DNA of 64,000 bases from Chryseobacterium sp. Leaf405. GTDB lineage: Bacteria > Bacteroidota > Bacteroidia > Flavobacteriales > Weeksellaceae. The notes below the pieces were generated by a model, which worked only from the letters and a program-made list of their open reading frames with translations, did no database searches and was not told the DNA's origin. The stretch is from NCBI RefSeq assembly GCF_001425355.1, contig NZ_LMQN01000007.1, positions 1 through 64,000 on the forward strand, given 5' to 3'. How positions within the stretch are numbered: the first letter of the stretch is position 1; each line of letters starts with the position of its first letter. The position numbers and the translations under genes are program-made. Below, one piece after another: positions 17,839 to 27,168 of this stretch.

Positions 17839-19392
17839 ATGAAAAAATATCTTTTATTGTTTATCATTGCTGTTTTTGCAATGTCTTGCTCTAAAAAAGT
17901 AGAAGTAAAAGGAAAAATCACTGGAGGTTCTCCATTAGAGAGAATCGAGTTTATCGAGGCTTCAGGTGTTGCCACTTTACCATTAATTAATATCGGTGTT
18001 AAAAGCGATGGAACTTTCGAAGGAAGCTTTGATGCTCCAAGAACCGGAATGTATGTGATTTCTTATGCCGGAAAACAAAATTTAATCTATCTAAAAGGAG
18101 GTCAGAAACTTGAGATTTCAGGAAATGCAATGGCTTTCCCTACAGAATATGTAATCACGGGAGATGCTAAAAAGAATAATGAATTCTTTACGGCAACTCA
18201 AAAATTTCTTTCAACTTACGCTCAAAGCGTTAATATGAATGAATTGATTATGAAAGATGAAAAGTCTTTCTTAAAAGGAATTGAAAAAGTGCAGGCTGAT
18301 ATTACAAAAAATATCGACGAGAATGTAAAGAAATTCAATCCTGACAGCGAAATCGTTACATGGAAGAAAAATGATGTATCAAGCACATTGCTTACTATTT
18401 TGAGTCAGTATGAAATGAGTCATAAACAGCAAGTAGGTAATCCTTCTTTCAAATTAACGAAAGCGTTCACTGATTTCGAAAATAAACTTCAGGAAAATAA
18501 AGATGTTATGGTAAAGGAAAATCCTTACTACAGACAATATCTTTTAGGTAAAATGAGTCCTGATTTCCAAAAATATGCTCAGGCTAACAGCAAAGGTAAA
18601 ACGGATGTTGTTACTTCAGAGCTATTTTCTGAATATTTAAAGAAAAACCAAAAAGATCTTTCTCAGGTAACTAAAGATTATCTATTAGCATTCGTAATGG
18701 CTCAGTCTGATATTCATCCAGGTTCTCCGGAAAAGACTACTGAGAAAATCAAGAAAATTATTGATACAGATATTAAAGATGCTACCATTAAAGAAGATTT
18801 GAAAAAAATTCAGTTTGCGATTAACGGATTCAAAATTGGTGAGCAGGCTCCTGAGGGTGCATTGGTAAAACAAGACGGTAAAGCATATAATCTTTCTGAA
18901 AACAAAGGAAAACCTTATTTATTAACATTCTATGCTTCTTGGAATCCTTACATCGGAGAATCGACAACACCTGTATTGAAAGAAGTTGTAAATTTCTATA
19001 AGTCTAAAATGAATTTCGTTTATGTAAACGTTGATGATACTAAAGATCAGTTTGTAAAAACAAGCAATTCTTTACTAAAAGGCTTTACAGGAACTAATGT
19101 TTATGCTGAAGGAGGTTTAAATTCTGAGATTGCTAAAAAATATGGAGTATATGCGTTCAAATTACCTTGTTTTATTATTATAGATAAAGACGGTAAAATT
19201 GCAAGCAAGCCGTTCTTCAATCTTGGAGATCCTGAATTGGTAACAGTACTCGATAAGCAAACAGGACTTTCTGCTCCAAAAGTAAATCCTAATGTACAGC
19301 TGCAACAAGGTGGAGGTATGGATCCGGCGGTTGTAGCAGCTCAGCAACAGGCGGCAGAGGCACAATCTCAGCAACCGGCTCAGACAAAATAA
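17839..19392 (+). CDS. DUF4369/thioredoxin-fold lipoprotein without CXXC
   Basis: A 517-aa lipoprotein with lipobox IAVFAMSC (Cys about residue 17), a DUF4369 N-terminal beta domain (about 22-125), a helical middle, and a TlpA/AhpC-like thioredoxin fold (about 340-475: GEQAPEGALVKQDGKAYNL, then LLTFYASWNPYIGES). In TlpA-like oxidoreductases the segment after W carries CXXC; here it reads WNPYIGES, with no cysteine, so disulfide chemistry at that site is not possible. The tail is Gln/Ala-rich (about 485-517). Many Bacteroidota carry DUF4369-thioredoxin proteins in the periplasm; this copy may bind rather than reduce a client. Confidence 0.85.
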   Translation: MKKYLLLFIIAVFAMSCSKKVEVKGKITGGSPLERIEFIEASGVATLPLINIGVKSDGTFEGSFDAPRTGMYVISYAGKQNLIYLKGGQKLEISGNAMAFPTEYVITGDAKKNNEFFTATQKFLSTYAQSVNMNELIMKDEKSFLKGIEKVQADITKNIDENVKKFNPDSEIVTWKKNDVSSTLLTILSQYEMSHKQQVGNPSFKLTKAFTDFENKLQENKDVMVKENPYYRQYLLGKMSPDFQKYAQANSKGKTDVVTSELFSEYLKKNQKDLSQVTKDYLLAFVMAQSDIHPGSPEKTTEKIKKIIDTDIKDATIKEDLKKIQFAINGFKIGEQAPEGALVKQDGKAYNLSENKGKPYLLTFYASWNPYIGESTTPVLKEVVNFYKSKMNFVYVNVDDTKDQFVKTSNSLLKGFTGTNVYAEGGLNSEIAKKYGVYAFKLPCFIIIDKDGKIASKPFFNLGDPELVTVLDKQTGLSAPKVNPNVQLQQGGGMDPAVVAAQQQAAEAQSQQPAQTK

Positions 19393-19411
19393 TTTAAAAC
19401 TATTATATATA

Positions 19412-19440
19412 AAAACCTTGTCTTCGGATAAGGTTTTTTT
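19412..19440 (+). terminator. UUCG-loop terminator after the thioredoxin-fold gene
   Basis: AAACCTTGTC and GATAAGGTTT pair (one G-U) around a TTCG loop, followed by a long T-run. Confidence 0.85.
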
Positions 19441-19445
19441 TTATG

Positions 19446-19453
19446 TATTTTTG
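19446..19453 (+). promoter_or_regulatory. -7 box upstream of rlmD
   Basis: TATTTTTG fits TAnnTTTG directly after the preceding terminator; the leader to the rlmD ATG would be about 90 nt. Confidence 0.4.
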
Positions 19454-19551
19454 CAGACAGATTTGAAACTGAAAGGTTTCAAGGATTTATTAGAAAAATA
19501 GAAATTAGATGGAGTTTAATATAAAAACGATCTCTGTCACAGTGTATTGTT

Positions 19552-20958
19552 ATGAGAAAGAAGAAAGATGTAATTCTTGAAAATATAAAGCTTTTTGCAG
19601 CAGGTGCAAAAGGAGTAGCTATCGGAAAAACGGAAGAAGGAAAAACCGTTTTGGTTTCAGGGGCAATTCCTGGAGATATAGTGAATGCAAGAGTTAAGAA
19701 ATCAAAGTCAAAATATTTTGAGGCTGAAGTAAAAGAAATTGTTGAAAAATCACCATTCAGAGTAGAGCCAAAATGCATTCATTTCGGGACTTGCGGAGGT
19801 TGCAAATGGCAGAATATGAGCTATGAAAAACAACTTGACTTTAAACAGGAAGAAGTTTACAATAATATTAAGAGAATTGGTGGCATTGATGATTTTGAAA
19901 CCGTTCCGATTTTAGGAGCTGAAGAGCAATATTTTTACAGGAATAAAATGGAATTTTCTTTTTCCAATGCAAGATGGCTTTCACAATACGAAATCAGTTC
20001 TGAAGAGAATTTTGGGAGCAGAGATGCACTTGGTTTCCATATTCCGGGAATGTGGAGCAAAATTTTAGATTTGAAAGAGTGTTTCCTTCAGGAAGATCCT
20101 TCAAATGCAATTCGTTTAGCTGTTAAGAAATTCGCAGAAAACAAAGGTTTAGACTTTTTTGATGTGAAAAATCAGGAAGGTTTTCTGAGAACTTTAATGA
20201 TGAGGCAAAACTCTAAAGGAGAATGGATGGTTTTATTCCAGCTCTATAGAGAAGAAAGAGAAAACCGTACACAGCTTTTTGACTTTTTATTGGAACAATT
20301 CCCGCAAATAAAAACATTGGTGTATGCTATTAATCCTAAGCAAAACGATTCAATTTATGATTTGAACGTGAATGTTTATTTTGGAGAAGGATTTTTAATG
20401 GAAGAAATGGATGGTTTAAAATTTAAAATCGGACCGAAATCTTTCTTTCAGACTAATTACAAGCAGGCTTTAGAATTATACAGAAAAACTCTGGAATTTG
20501 CTGATTTAAAAGGCGATGAAGTAGTTTACGATCTATATACAGGAACGGGAACGATTGCACAATATGTGGCAAGAAATGCAAAACATGTAATTGGTATAGA
20601 ATCGGTTCAGGAAGCTATTGATGCAGCCATCGAACACGCAGAATTAAACGGTTTGACCAATACTACGTTCTATTGTGGAGATATGAAAAATGTTTTCAAT
20701 GATGAATTTATGGAAAATCATCCGAAAGCAGATGTACTAATCACCGATCCGCCAAGAGATGGAATGCACCAGAAGGTAGTAGAGCAAATTTTAAAATTAG
20801 CTCCTGAAAAAGTAGTGTATGTAAGTTGTAATTCAGCCACTCAGGCAAGAGATTTAGCTTTAATGAAAGAACATTATAAAGTAGTAAAAATTCTTCCTGT
20901 TGATATGTTTCCACAAACACATCACGTAGAGAATATTGCGTTATTAATTAAGAAATAA
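19552..20958 (+). CDS. rlmD: 23S rRNA (uracil-5-)-methyltransferase RumA/RlmD
   Basis: RumA-type m5U methyltransferase, 468 aa. A TRAM RNA-binding domain lies at about residues 5-65, a 4Fe-4S site follows at CIHFGTCGGCKW (about 77-88, with a further Cys in LKECFLQ near 182), and the SAM-binding Rossmann core has VYDLYTGTGTIAQYVA (about 325-340). The substrate-contacting DPPRDGMH and the catalytic Cys in VVYVSCNSATQ (about 420-430) are intact. It methylates a uridine of 23S rRNA (U1939 in E. coli numbering, by homology). The two genes downstream are the envelope pair DUF6452/DUF6048. Confidence 0.93.
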   Translation: MRKKKDVILENIKLFAAGAKGVAIGKTEEGKTVLVSGAIPGDIVNARVKKSKSKYFEAEVKEIVEKSPFRVEPKCIHFGTCGGCKWQNMSYEKQLDFKQEEVYNNIKRIGGIDDFETVPILGAEEQYFYRNKMEFSFSNARWLSQYEISSEENFGSRDALGFHIPGMWSKILDLKECFLQEDPSNAIRLAVKKFAENKGLDFFDVKNQEGFLRTLMMRQNSKGEWMVLFQLYREERENRTQLFDFLLEQFPQIKTLVYAINPKQNDSIYDLNVNVYFGEGFLMEEMDGLKFKIGPKSFFQTNYKQALELYRKTLEFADLKGDEVVYDLYTGTGTIAQYVARNAKHVIGIESVQEAIDAAIEHAELNGLTNTTFYCGDMKNVFNDEFMENHPKADVLITDPPRDGMHQKVVEQILKLAPEKVVYVSCNSATQARDLALMKEHYKVVKILPVDMFPQTHHVENIALLIKK

Positions 20959-20964
20959 TTTATT

Positions 20965-20972
20965 TACATTTG
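20965..20972 (+). promoter_or_regulatory. -7 box before the DUF6452 gene
   Basis: TACATTTG (TAnnTTTG) 20 bases before the ATG at 20993. Confidence 0.45.
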
Positions 20973-20992
20973 AATTCCAAATTTTAAAATGA

Positions 20993-21475
20993 ATGAAATA
21001 TTTTAAATTCCTAATAGCGTTCTGTTTCATTAGTCTACTGTTTTCATGCGGCGGAGACGATGATATTTGTGATAGTGGGGAAGGAACCCCTAGAATGAAA
21101 TTTTCTTTTCTTACAGAAGCATCGGGAAAAGAGAGAACTGTAGATTCTCTTTTCGTAGCGGTAGATTATGGTTCCGGAAAAGTGCAACTGGGAGCACAGA
21201 CAAATATTACATCGAGGGTAGTTCCTTTGAGAGTAGACAACTCTCCTTATACTGATGTTTATTTTAAAGTGAGAACTAATGGAGCTGAGTCTAAAGTAAG
21301 GGTAAACTATACTACTAAATCATCTTACGTTTCTCCAGGGTGCGGAATAAAAATTAATTACGAAAACCTCAATTCGGTATTAGATCCTACTACAACTACT
21401 CCGGTGAAAAGCATAGAAGCCGGACAAAACTTTATAGAGAATGAAAACAAAACTAATCTTTACCTTCTTTTTTAG
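20993..21475 (+). CDS. DUF6452 family lipoprotein
   Basis: A 160-aa lipoprotein: signal peptide ending FISLLFSC (Cys about residue 19) followed by GGDDD, then a compact beta-rich domain with ICDSGEGTPRMKFSF near the start and YVSPGCGIKINYENL near the end, whose two Cys could pair. It matches the Bacteroidota family DUF6452, usually found between rlmD and a DUF6048 gene, as here. The next gene starts inside its last 35 bases, so the two are translationally coupled. It is likely an envelope protein; no biochemical role is known to me. Confidence 0.8.
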   Translation: MKYFKFLIAFCFISLLFSCGGDDDICDSGEGTPRMKFSFLTEASGKERTVDSLFVAVDYGSGKVQLGAQTNITSRVVPLRVDNSPYTDVYFKVRTNGAESKVRVNYTTKSSYVSPGCGIKINYENLNSVLDPTTTTPVKSIEAGQNFIENENKTNLYLLF

Positions 21476-22100
21476 TGTAATGAGTCTTTTGAGTTTTGCT
21501 CAGAAGGATGAAAAGGCTAAGAAAGAAAAATGGAAATATGAACCGAATTTTATGGTTGGTTTTGATGTCTTGAATACAGGTGCTTCTTTCTTTTCCGACA
21601 GAAAAATGTATCAGGGTTTTATTTCATCTAAAGTAAAAGGTGATCTTCATGGCATTATTGAAGCAGGGTTTGAATCTAATGTTTATCAAAAGAACAGCTA
21701 TGATGCCAAAGTGAACGGTCCGTTTTTGAAATTGGGAGTTTTCTATATGTTGGCGAAAGATCCTGAAAATGAATTTAATGGCTTCTACGCAGGCGGAAAA
21801 TTAGCAGGATCATTTTATACTCAGGAATATTTTGCCGTTCCGGTGCGAGGTTTCGGAGGGAGTAGCTCTTCAGTTGCATTTCCATCATCTACACAGTCAT
21901 CATATTGGATAGAGGCTACTTTAGGCGGAAGAGTTCAGCTATTTGATACTAATTTTTATATTGATGTAAACCTCCAGCCAAGATATTTAGGGTATACAAC
22001 AAAACAGGATGACATACAACCGATGATCATCCCTGGTTTTGGAAGAAGTTCTTCCAAGTTCAATATGGGCTTTGCCTGGAATCTTGCTTATAAGTTCTAA
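21441..22100 (+). CDS. DUF6048 family outer-membrane beta-barrel-like protein
   Basis: A 219-aa protein with a signal peptide (KTKLIFTFFFSVMSLLSFAQ) and a series of alternating beta strands (YEPNFMVGFDVLNTG, FLKLGVFYMLAKD, LQPRYLGYT) ending in an aromatic-terminated strand FNMGFAWNLAYKF, typical of outer-membrane barrels. It matches DUF6048. It overlaps the DUF6452 gene by 35 bases and the convergent lipoprotein gene by 4. Probably it forms an envelope pair with the DUF6452 lipoprotein; function unknown. Confidence 0.8.
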   Translation: MKTKLIFTFFFSVMSLLSFAQKDEKAKKEKWKYEPNFMVGFDVLNTGASFFSDRKMYQGFISSKVKGDLHGIIEAGFESNVYQKNSYDAKVNGPFLKLGVFYMLAKDPENEFNGFYAGGKLAGSFYTQEYFAVPVRGFGGSSSSVAFPSSTQSSYWIEATLGGRVQLFDTNFYIDVNLQPRYLGYTTKQDDIQPMIIPGFGRSSSKFNMGFAWNLAYKF

Positions 22101-22585
22101 CGAAACTTAGGTTTGGATTTTTTCATTCCTCCTGTTTTACTTTGTAATAAATTATACAATCCCTCCAGTTCTTTTGGGGGGATTCCTGCATCAAAACTGC
22201 TTGACTGATAGGTTTTCCCGTCGGATGTAATAATTATGGTAGAAGCTAATGCCCTGTCAGAATACCTTCCCGTTGTAGGTGCTTTATAAGTTGAGATCTT
22301 TGAAAGGTCGATTAGATTAACCTGTTTCACAATATTTTCCCAATCCGAAGATAATAATTCTGATTTTGTTATATTTTCATTCAAAGAAGTGCTTATTGAG
22401 CCGGGATTAAAGGTAATTATTCTATTTGTACCTCTTGTTTGTTCTTTTAGTTCTATTTTATCGATTTTATGTTTTTTTTGGAAATTATTTAAATTATTTT
22501 CTGGTTTTTCTGTTTTCTGTTGAGGAGTGCAACTTAAATTTAAGCTTACAAGAATGATTAATGACGTAATGATTTGTTTTCTCAT
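22097..22585 (-). CDS. hypothetical lipoprotein
   Basis: A 162-aa predicted lipoprotein: SLIILVSLNLSC gives a lipobox with Cys at about residue 19, then a polar linker and a small alpha/beta domain containing RIITFNPGSISTSLNENI and ALASTIIITSDGKTYQSSSFD. I do not recognise the family. It converges on the DUF6048 gene with overlapping stop codons (22097-22100). A leader with its own promoter is likely but not evident. The lipidation signal is clear; the function is not. Confidence 0.7.
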   Translation of the reverse strand: MRKQIITSLIILVSLNLSCTPQQKTEKPENNLNNFQKKHKIDKIELKEQTRGTNRIITFNPGSISTSLNENITKSELLSSDWENIVKQVNLIDLSKISTYKAPTTGRYSDRALASTIIITSDGKTYQSSSFDAGIPPKELEGLYNLLQSKTGGMKKSKPKFR

Positions 22586-22649
22586 TTGTATAATGCTAAA
22601 TGTTAGTATCTTTTGTTATTTTTAATTAATGAAATAATGTAAAAACTAA

Positions 22650-22657
22650 TATATTTG
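22650..22657 (+). promoter_or_regulatory. -7 box of the first M43 protease gene
   Basis: TATATTTG, 24 bases before the ATG at 22682. The surrounding bases (AAAAACTAATATATTTG) are very like those before the paralogue at 24932. Confidence 0.5.
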
Positions 22658-22681
22658 CAAATCATTATAAAAAAATAAGAA

Positions 22682-24754
22682 ATGCAAAAAATTACCTTTT
22701 TTAAGGTCGCTTTTTTATTGCCATTATTTTGTGCTTTAGGTTTGAACGCGCAAAATACAAATAAAGTAGTAAAAAAAGAGACGTTAGCTCAGAAATCTGT
22801 GAAATTGGAAAAATCAAATGGCTATGACAGATGTTCTAGTGATGAATATGAAGATTATTTAAAAGGGAAATTTCCAAACAGAATGTCAAAGGAGCAATTT
22901 GAATCTTGGCTGGCTCCTCTTATCGAAAAAGCTAAAACCGATCCTGCGAGCAAGTCTCAAAACGGAAATATTATTACAATTCCTGTTGTAGTACACGTTA
23001 TCCACGCAGGTCAAAATTTGGGTGCTTATCCAAATATTACTGACAATCAGGTAGTATCTCAAATTAATGTTTTAAATAACGACTATCGTAAAGCTTTAAA
23101 TACACCGGGATATAATTCTAATCCTGTAGGGGCTGATGTTGAAATTCAGTTCGCAATGGCAAAAGTAGATCCTAATGGAAATCCTACTAATGGTATTGAC
23201 CGTGTAAATATGTGTAGATCAGGCTGGACAATGGCTGCTATTGATGAATTTGTGAAGCCACAGACAATTTGGGATACTACGAAATATCTTAATATGTGGA
23301 CGGTTGCTTTTGAAGGCGCAGATCTGCAAACTTTAGGATATGCTCAATTTCCATCAAACTCTGGATTAGGAGGTTTAGATGCAAACGGAGGGTTAGCTAC
23401 AACTGACGGTGTTGTTGCGGCAGCAGGTACATTTGGAAGCAGCACTTATGACGATGGTACTTTCTTATTATATACAGGATATGATAAAGGGAGAACAATG
23501 ACCCACGAAGTTGGTCACTGGTTAGGTCTTAGACACATCTGGGGAGATAGTGATTCGTGTGTTATGAACGCAACGGATAGTAATAATGACTATTGTTTAG
23601 ATACTCCGGCAGCGGCGGCGCCAAACTATGACTGCTTAACAATTGATTCTTGTCCAGATGATCCAGGTAATGATATGATTCAAAATTATATGGATTATAC
23701 TCCGGATGCATGTATGAACATTTTTACTCTTAATCAAAAAACGAGAATTAGAGCGGTGATGGACAACTCTCCAAGAAGAGTTCAATTAAAAACTTCTATT
23801 GCTGAACAGGCAATTGCCCTATTTCCTATAGATGCTGAAATTAAGATTGAAAGAGGATGTAATAATATGGCGGCTTGTCCTACAAATACAGTTGCTCCAA
23901 CTTTAAAATTAACAATTTACAACAGAGGAACTTCTCTTTTAACTTCGGCTACTATTTCTTATTCTGTAAACGGTGGTGCCGCTCAGACATATAACTGGAC
24001 AGGACAATTAACTCAGGATAAATTTAGCACATTTAGTGTACCGGTAGCGGCTTCTACACCTAGTGGGAACGTTACAGCTTCTATTGTTACGGCTAATGGA
24101 GGTGGAGATCAAAGAGCAACTAATAATTCTGCTTCAGGATCTTTTGTTAACCCTGCTTTTGACAGCGCGTTCAATACAACGAATGTTAACTTCAAATTGC
24201 AATTGGATTACTATGGTACTGAAACAAAGTGGAGCCTTAAAAACAGTGCTGGAACAACTCTTTACGAGGGAGGTCCATATACAAACTCATTTACACCTGC
24301 ACTTATCAACCAATCTTGGCAATTGAACTTGAATGATTGTTACGTATTCAAAATTGAAGATACTGAAGGTGATGGATTATCATTTGAATATCCGCCGTAC
24401 GGATTGGTGCCGGGATCTTACGAATTGAGAACTTCAACAAATCAATTAATTGTTCAAGGGGGATTATTTGGAGAAACAGAATCAAAAGCATTTAGTTTAG
24501 GTCCAGTATTGTCAACAAGTGAAGTGAAAAAAGAAATGTTTGCGGTTTATCCAAACCCTGCAAATGATGTACTGAATATCACTAAAGTTTCAAACAAGGC
24601 AACATTTGAAATTCATAATGCAGTTGGCCAGCTTGTAAAAGGTGGAACAATTGATAATAATCAGGTAAGAGTTGCTGATTTAGTAAAAGGAACTTATATC
24701 ATTACAATTAAAGATGGTACTATTTCTGAAAGTATTAAATTTATTAAGAAATAA
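22682..24754 (+). CDS. T9SS-secreted pappalysin-like (M43) zinc metalloprotease
   Basis: A 690-aa secreted protease. The order is signal peptide (about 1-23), propeptide, catalytic domain with the metzincin zinc site HEVGHWLGLRH (His275, Glu276, His279, His285), and a Met-turn in NYMDYTPDACMNIF. Cys pairs around CVMN and CLDT fit the M43 (ulilysin/cytophagalysin) fold. It continues with beta-sandwich modules (about 400-610) and a type A T9SS sorting domain: YPNPANDVLNITKVSNKA through FIKK. It is about the same length as the next gene and highly similar, so the two are a tandem duplication. The expected role is extracellular protein breakdown; self-maturation is inferred. Confidence 0.92.
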   Translation: MQKITFFKVAFLLPLFCALGLNAQNTNKVVKKETLAQKSVKLEKSNGYDRCSSDEYEDYLKGKFPNRMSKEQFESWLAPLIEKAKTDPASKSQNGNIITIPVVVHVIHAGQNLGAYPNITDNQVVSQINVLNNDYRKALNTPGYNSNPVGADVEIQFAMAKVDPNGNPTNGIDRVNMCRSGWTMAAIDEFVKPQTIWDTTKYLNMWTVAFEGADLQTLGYAQFPSNSGLGGLDANGGLATTDGVVAAAGTFGSSTYDDGTFLLYTGYDKGRTMTHEVGHWLGLRHIWGDSDSCVMNATDSNNDYCLDTPAAAAPNYDCLTIDSCPDDPGNDMIQNYMDYTPDACMNIFTLNQKTRIRAVMDNSPRRVQLKTSIAEQAIALFPIDAEIKIERGCNNMAACPTNTVAPTLKLTIYNRGTSLLTSATISYSVNGGAAQTYNWTGQLTQDKFSTFSVPVAASTPSGNVTASIVTANGGGDQRATNNSASGSFVNPAFDSAFNTTNVNFKLQLDYYGTETKWSLKNSAGTTLYEGGPYTNSFTPALINQSWQLNLNDCYVFKIEDTEGDGLSFEYPPYGLVPGSYELRTSTNQLIVQGGLFGETESKAFSLGPVLSTSEVKKEMFAVYPNPANDVLNITKVSNKATFEIHNAVGQLVKGGTIDNNQVRVADLVKGTYIITIKDGTISESIKFIKK

Positions 24755-24776
24755 TATATCTCGATATATAATATCA

Positions 24777-24812
24777 AAAAGCTCTGAGTAATTTACTCAG
24801 AGCTTTTCTTTT
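24777..24812 (+). terminator. terminator of the first M43 gene
   Basis: GCTCTGAGTA and TACTCAGAGC form a perfect 10-bp stem with a 3-nt loop flanked by A- and T-runs. Confidence 0.9.
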
Positions 24813-24931
24813 TTAATATAGAAATTAAATATGTGTTTTTAATTAGTTCAGATATAATATGGTTTTTTAATTTTATTTTACGAAATATCTATTTTAATGT
24901 GTTTTTTATCTGTAGATTAACTAAAAAATAA

Positions 24932-24939
24932 TATATTTG
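24932..24939 (+). promoter_or_regulatory. -7 box of the second M43 protease gene
   Basis: TATATTTG 25 bases before the ATG at 24964, in sequence conserved with the promoter of the upstream paralogue. Confidence 0.5.
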
Positions 24940-24963
24940 TGAAAATCGATAAATGTATATAAG

Positions 24964-27006
24964 ATGAGGAAATCTACTACTTTTAAGGCGATCTTATTTT
25001 TAACTTCATTTTTGGCTGCAGGATTTAATGCACAGAATAAAAAAGGAAATAAAAACGCTGAATTTACCGTTAATAAACCTCAAAGTGAGTTGGCGAAATC
25101 AAATGGTTTCGACAGATGTGCAACAGTAGAATATGAAAATTATCTTCAGGCTAAATACCCTGGAAGAATGAATGATGCACAATTTGAATCTTGGTTGGCG
25201 CCTTTAATTAAAAATGCAAAAGTTGAAAAATCGCAAAATGGAAGTATTATTACAATTCCTGTAGTTGTTCACGTTATCCATAGCGGTCAGGCTTATGGTG
25301 CTGCACCAAATATTGTTGACGAGCAGGTGATCTCTCAGATTACTGTGATGAATAATGACTTCCGTAGATTGGCTGGGACTCCAGGATTTAATTCAAATGT
25401 TGTAGGAGCAGATACGCAGATTCAGTTTGCATTGGCTAAGGTAGATCCAAATGGAAATCCTACCAACGGTATTGATAGAGTAAATCTTTGTCAGGCTTCT
25501 TGGTCTCAAGCACAGATAAATTCTTTTGTAAAACCTGAAACAATCTGGGATCCTACGAAATATATGAATATGTGGAGTGTAAATTTCCCAACAGGTTCTG
25601 ATTTATTAGGATATGCTCAGTTTCCTTCAGGATCAGGTCTTGGCGGACTTAATGTTAACGGAGGTGAAGCTTATACAGATGGAGTAGTAGCAAGATTCTC
25701 TGCGTTTGGAAGCCGTGATTATGATACAAATAATAGTTTCCTACTTATTAATACTTATGATAAAGGTAGAACAATGACTCATGAGGTTGGTCACTACTTA
25801 GGGTTAAGACATATTTGGGGAGATACCACATCATGTGTAGTAAATGCAACAGATAGTAATAATGACTATTGTCTTGATACTCCTGCTGCGGCTGCACCTA
25901 ATTATAATTGCGTAGTAATCGATTCTTGTCCTGCTAATCCGGGGAATGATATGATAGAAAACTACATGGATTATACAAATGATACATGTATGAATATCTT
26001 CACTATTAATCAGAAAGATAGGATTACGGCCGTAATGAATAATTCTCCAAGAAGAATGGAGTTGAAAACTTCAACTGCAGATTTGCCTATTACATTGTTC
26101 CCTAATGATGCAGAGATAAAATTAGAAAGAGATTGTACCACAGTAAGCTGTGCGACAACTGCGGCTCAAAATGTAAGAATTTCTCTTTACAACAGAGGAA
26201 CGAGCCCTATGACGTCTGCTGTAATCACTTATACTGTAAACGGAGCTTCTCAGACTTTTAACTGGACTGGAAATTTAGCTCAGGATAAATATGCGATTGT
26301 AACACTTCCTATGAATGCAAATTCTTTAGGAGGATGGATGAATATTAATGTTACTTCTGTAAACGGAGCTGTTGACCAAAGAGCTTCAAATAGTAATGTT
26401 AATGTAAATTATTTGGGTGCTCCTTCAAGAGTGGATACAAATGTAGTATTCAATCTTCAGTTAGATCAATATGGTAGCGAAATAAACTGGAACTTGAAAA
26501 ATAGTGCAGGAACTACAGTTTATAGTAGTCCTACTGCTGGATATCCTGACGCTGATCCAAATATGCCTGCATTGATCACTCAAAACTGGGTATTAAATCC
26601 TAACGAATGTTATACATTTACAATTAATGATACTTTTGGAGATGGGTTTTATCCTTACGGAGGATATTATAATATGAAGTCTGTATCTGGAACGACTTTA
26701 TTAACGGGGTCTTATTTTGCAAGTACACAAGTTAAAACACTGAAATCTCAGGTATTGGCAACAAATGAAGTAAAGAATAATAAAGAGACATTTGGTCTTT
26801 ATCCTAACCCTGCTAATGATGTTCTTAATATCACTAAAGTATCAGATAAAGCTAAATTTGATATTCACAATGCAGTTGGCCAGTTAGTAAAATCAGGTAC
26901 TATTAACAATAATCATGTAAGAGTAGCTGATTTAGTAAAAGGAACTTATATTATTACCATTAATGATAAAAATAATATTGAAAGTATTAAATTCATTAAA
27001 AAGTAA
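24964..27006 (+). CDS. T9SS-secreted pappalysin-like (M43) metalloprotease, paralogue 2
   Basis: A 680-aa close paralogue of the gene upstream, with the same architecture: signal peptide, propeptide starting SNGFDRCATVEYENYLQA, zinc site HEVGHYLGLRH (His273, Glu274, His277, His283), Met-turn NYMDYTNDTCMNIF, beta modules and the T9SS sorting domain with YPNPANDVLNITKVSDKA. All catalytic residues are intact, so both copies look active. Divergence is concentrated in the beta modules (about 400-600), which may set substrate or surface binding. Each copy has its own promoter and terminator. Confidence 0.92.
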   Translation: MRKSTTFKAILFLTSFLAAGFNAQNKKGNKNAEFTVNKPQSELAKSNGFDRCATVEYENYLQAKYPGRMNDAQFESWLAPLIKNAKVEKSQNGSIITIPVVVHVIHSGQAYGAAPNIVDEQVISQITVMNNDFRRLAGTPGFNSNVVGADTQIQFALAKVDPNGNPTNGIDRVNLCQASWSQAQINSFVKPETIWDPTKYMNMWSVNFPTGSDLLGYAQFPSGSGLGGLNVNGGEAYTDGVVARFSAFGSRDYDTNNSFLLINTYDKGRTMTHEVGHYLGLRHIWGDTTSCVVNATDSNNDYCLDTPAAAAPNYNCVVIDSCPANPGNDMIENYMDYTNDTCMNIFTINQKDRITAVMNNSPRRMELKTSTADLPITLFPNDAEIKLERDCTTVSCATTAAQNVRISLYNRGTSPMTSAVITYTVNGASQTFNWTGNLAQDKYAIVTLPMNANSLGGWMNINVTSVNGAVDQRASNSNVNVNYLGAPSRVDTNVVFNLQLDQYGSEINWNLKNSAGTTVYSSPTAGYPDADPNMPALITQNWVLNPNECYTFTINDTFGDGFYPYGGYYNMKSVSGTTLLTGSYFASTQVKTLKSQVLATNEVKNNKETFGLYPNPANDVLNITKVSDKAKFDIHNAVGQLVKSGTINNNHVRVADLVKGTYIITINDKNNIESIKFIKK

Positions 27007-27028
27007 ATAAATATTTAAAAAGTTTTAT

Positions 27029-27058
27029 AAGCCTTAGGATTCCTAAGGCTTTTCTTTG
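27029..27058 (+). terminator. terminator of the second M43 gene
   Basis: AAGCCTTAGGA (27029-27039) and TCCTAAGGCTT (27041-27051) are perfectly complementary and followed by a T-rich stretch. Confidence 0.9.
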
Positions 27059-27129
27059 TTAAATTAATAAGCCATCTGGATTTTAATTAATTATTAAGCT
27101 ATTGTTAATTATGTATGGTATAAATTCTT

Positions 27130-27137
27130 TATATTTG
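27130..27137 (+). promoter_or_regulatory. -7 box of the reprolysin-like gene
   Basis: TATATTTG, 31 bases before the ATG at 27169. Confidence 0.45.
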
Positions 27138-27168
27138 AGCGCTTGTTTAATTATATTAATAATTTTAA

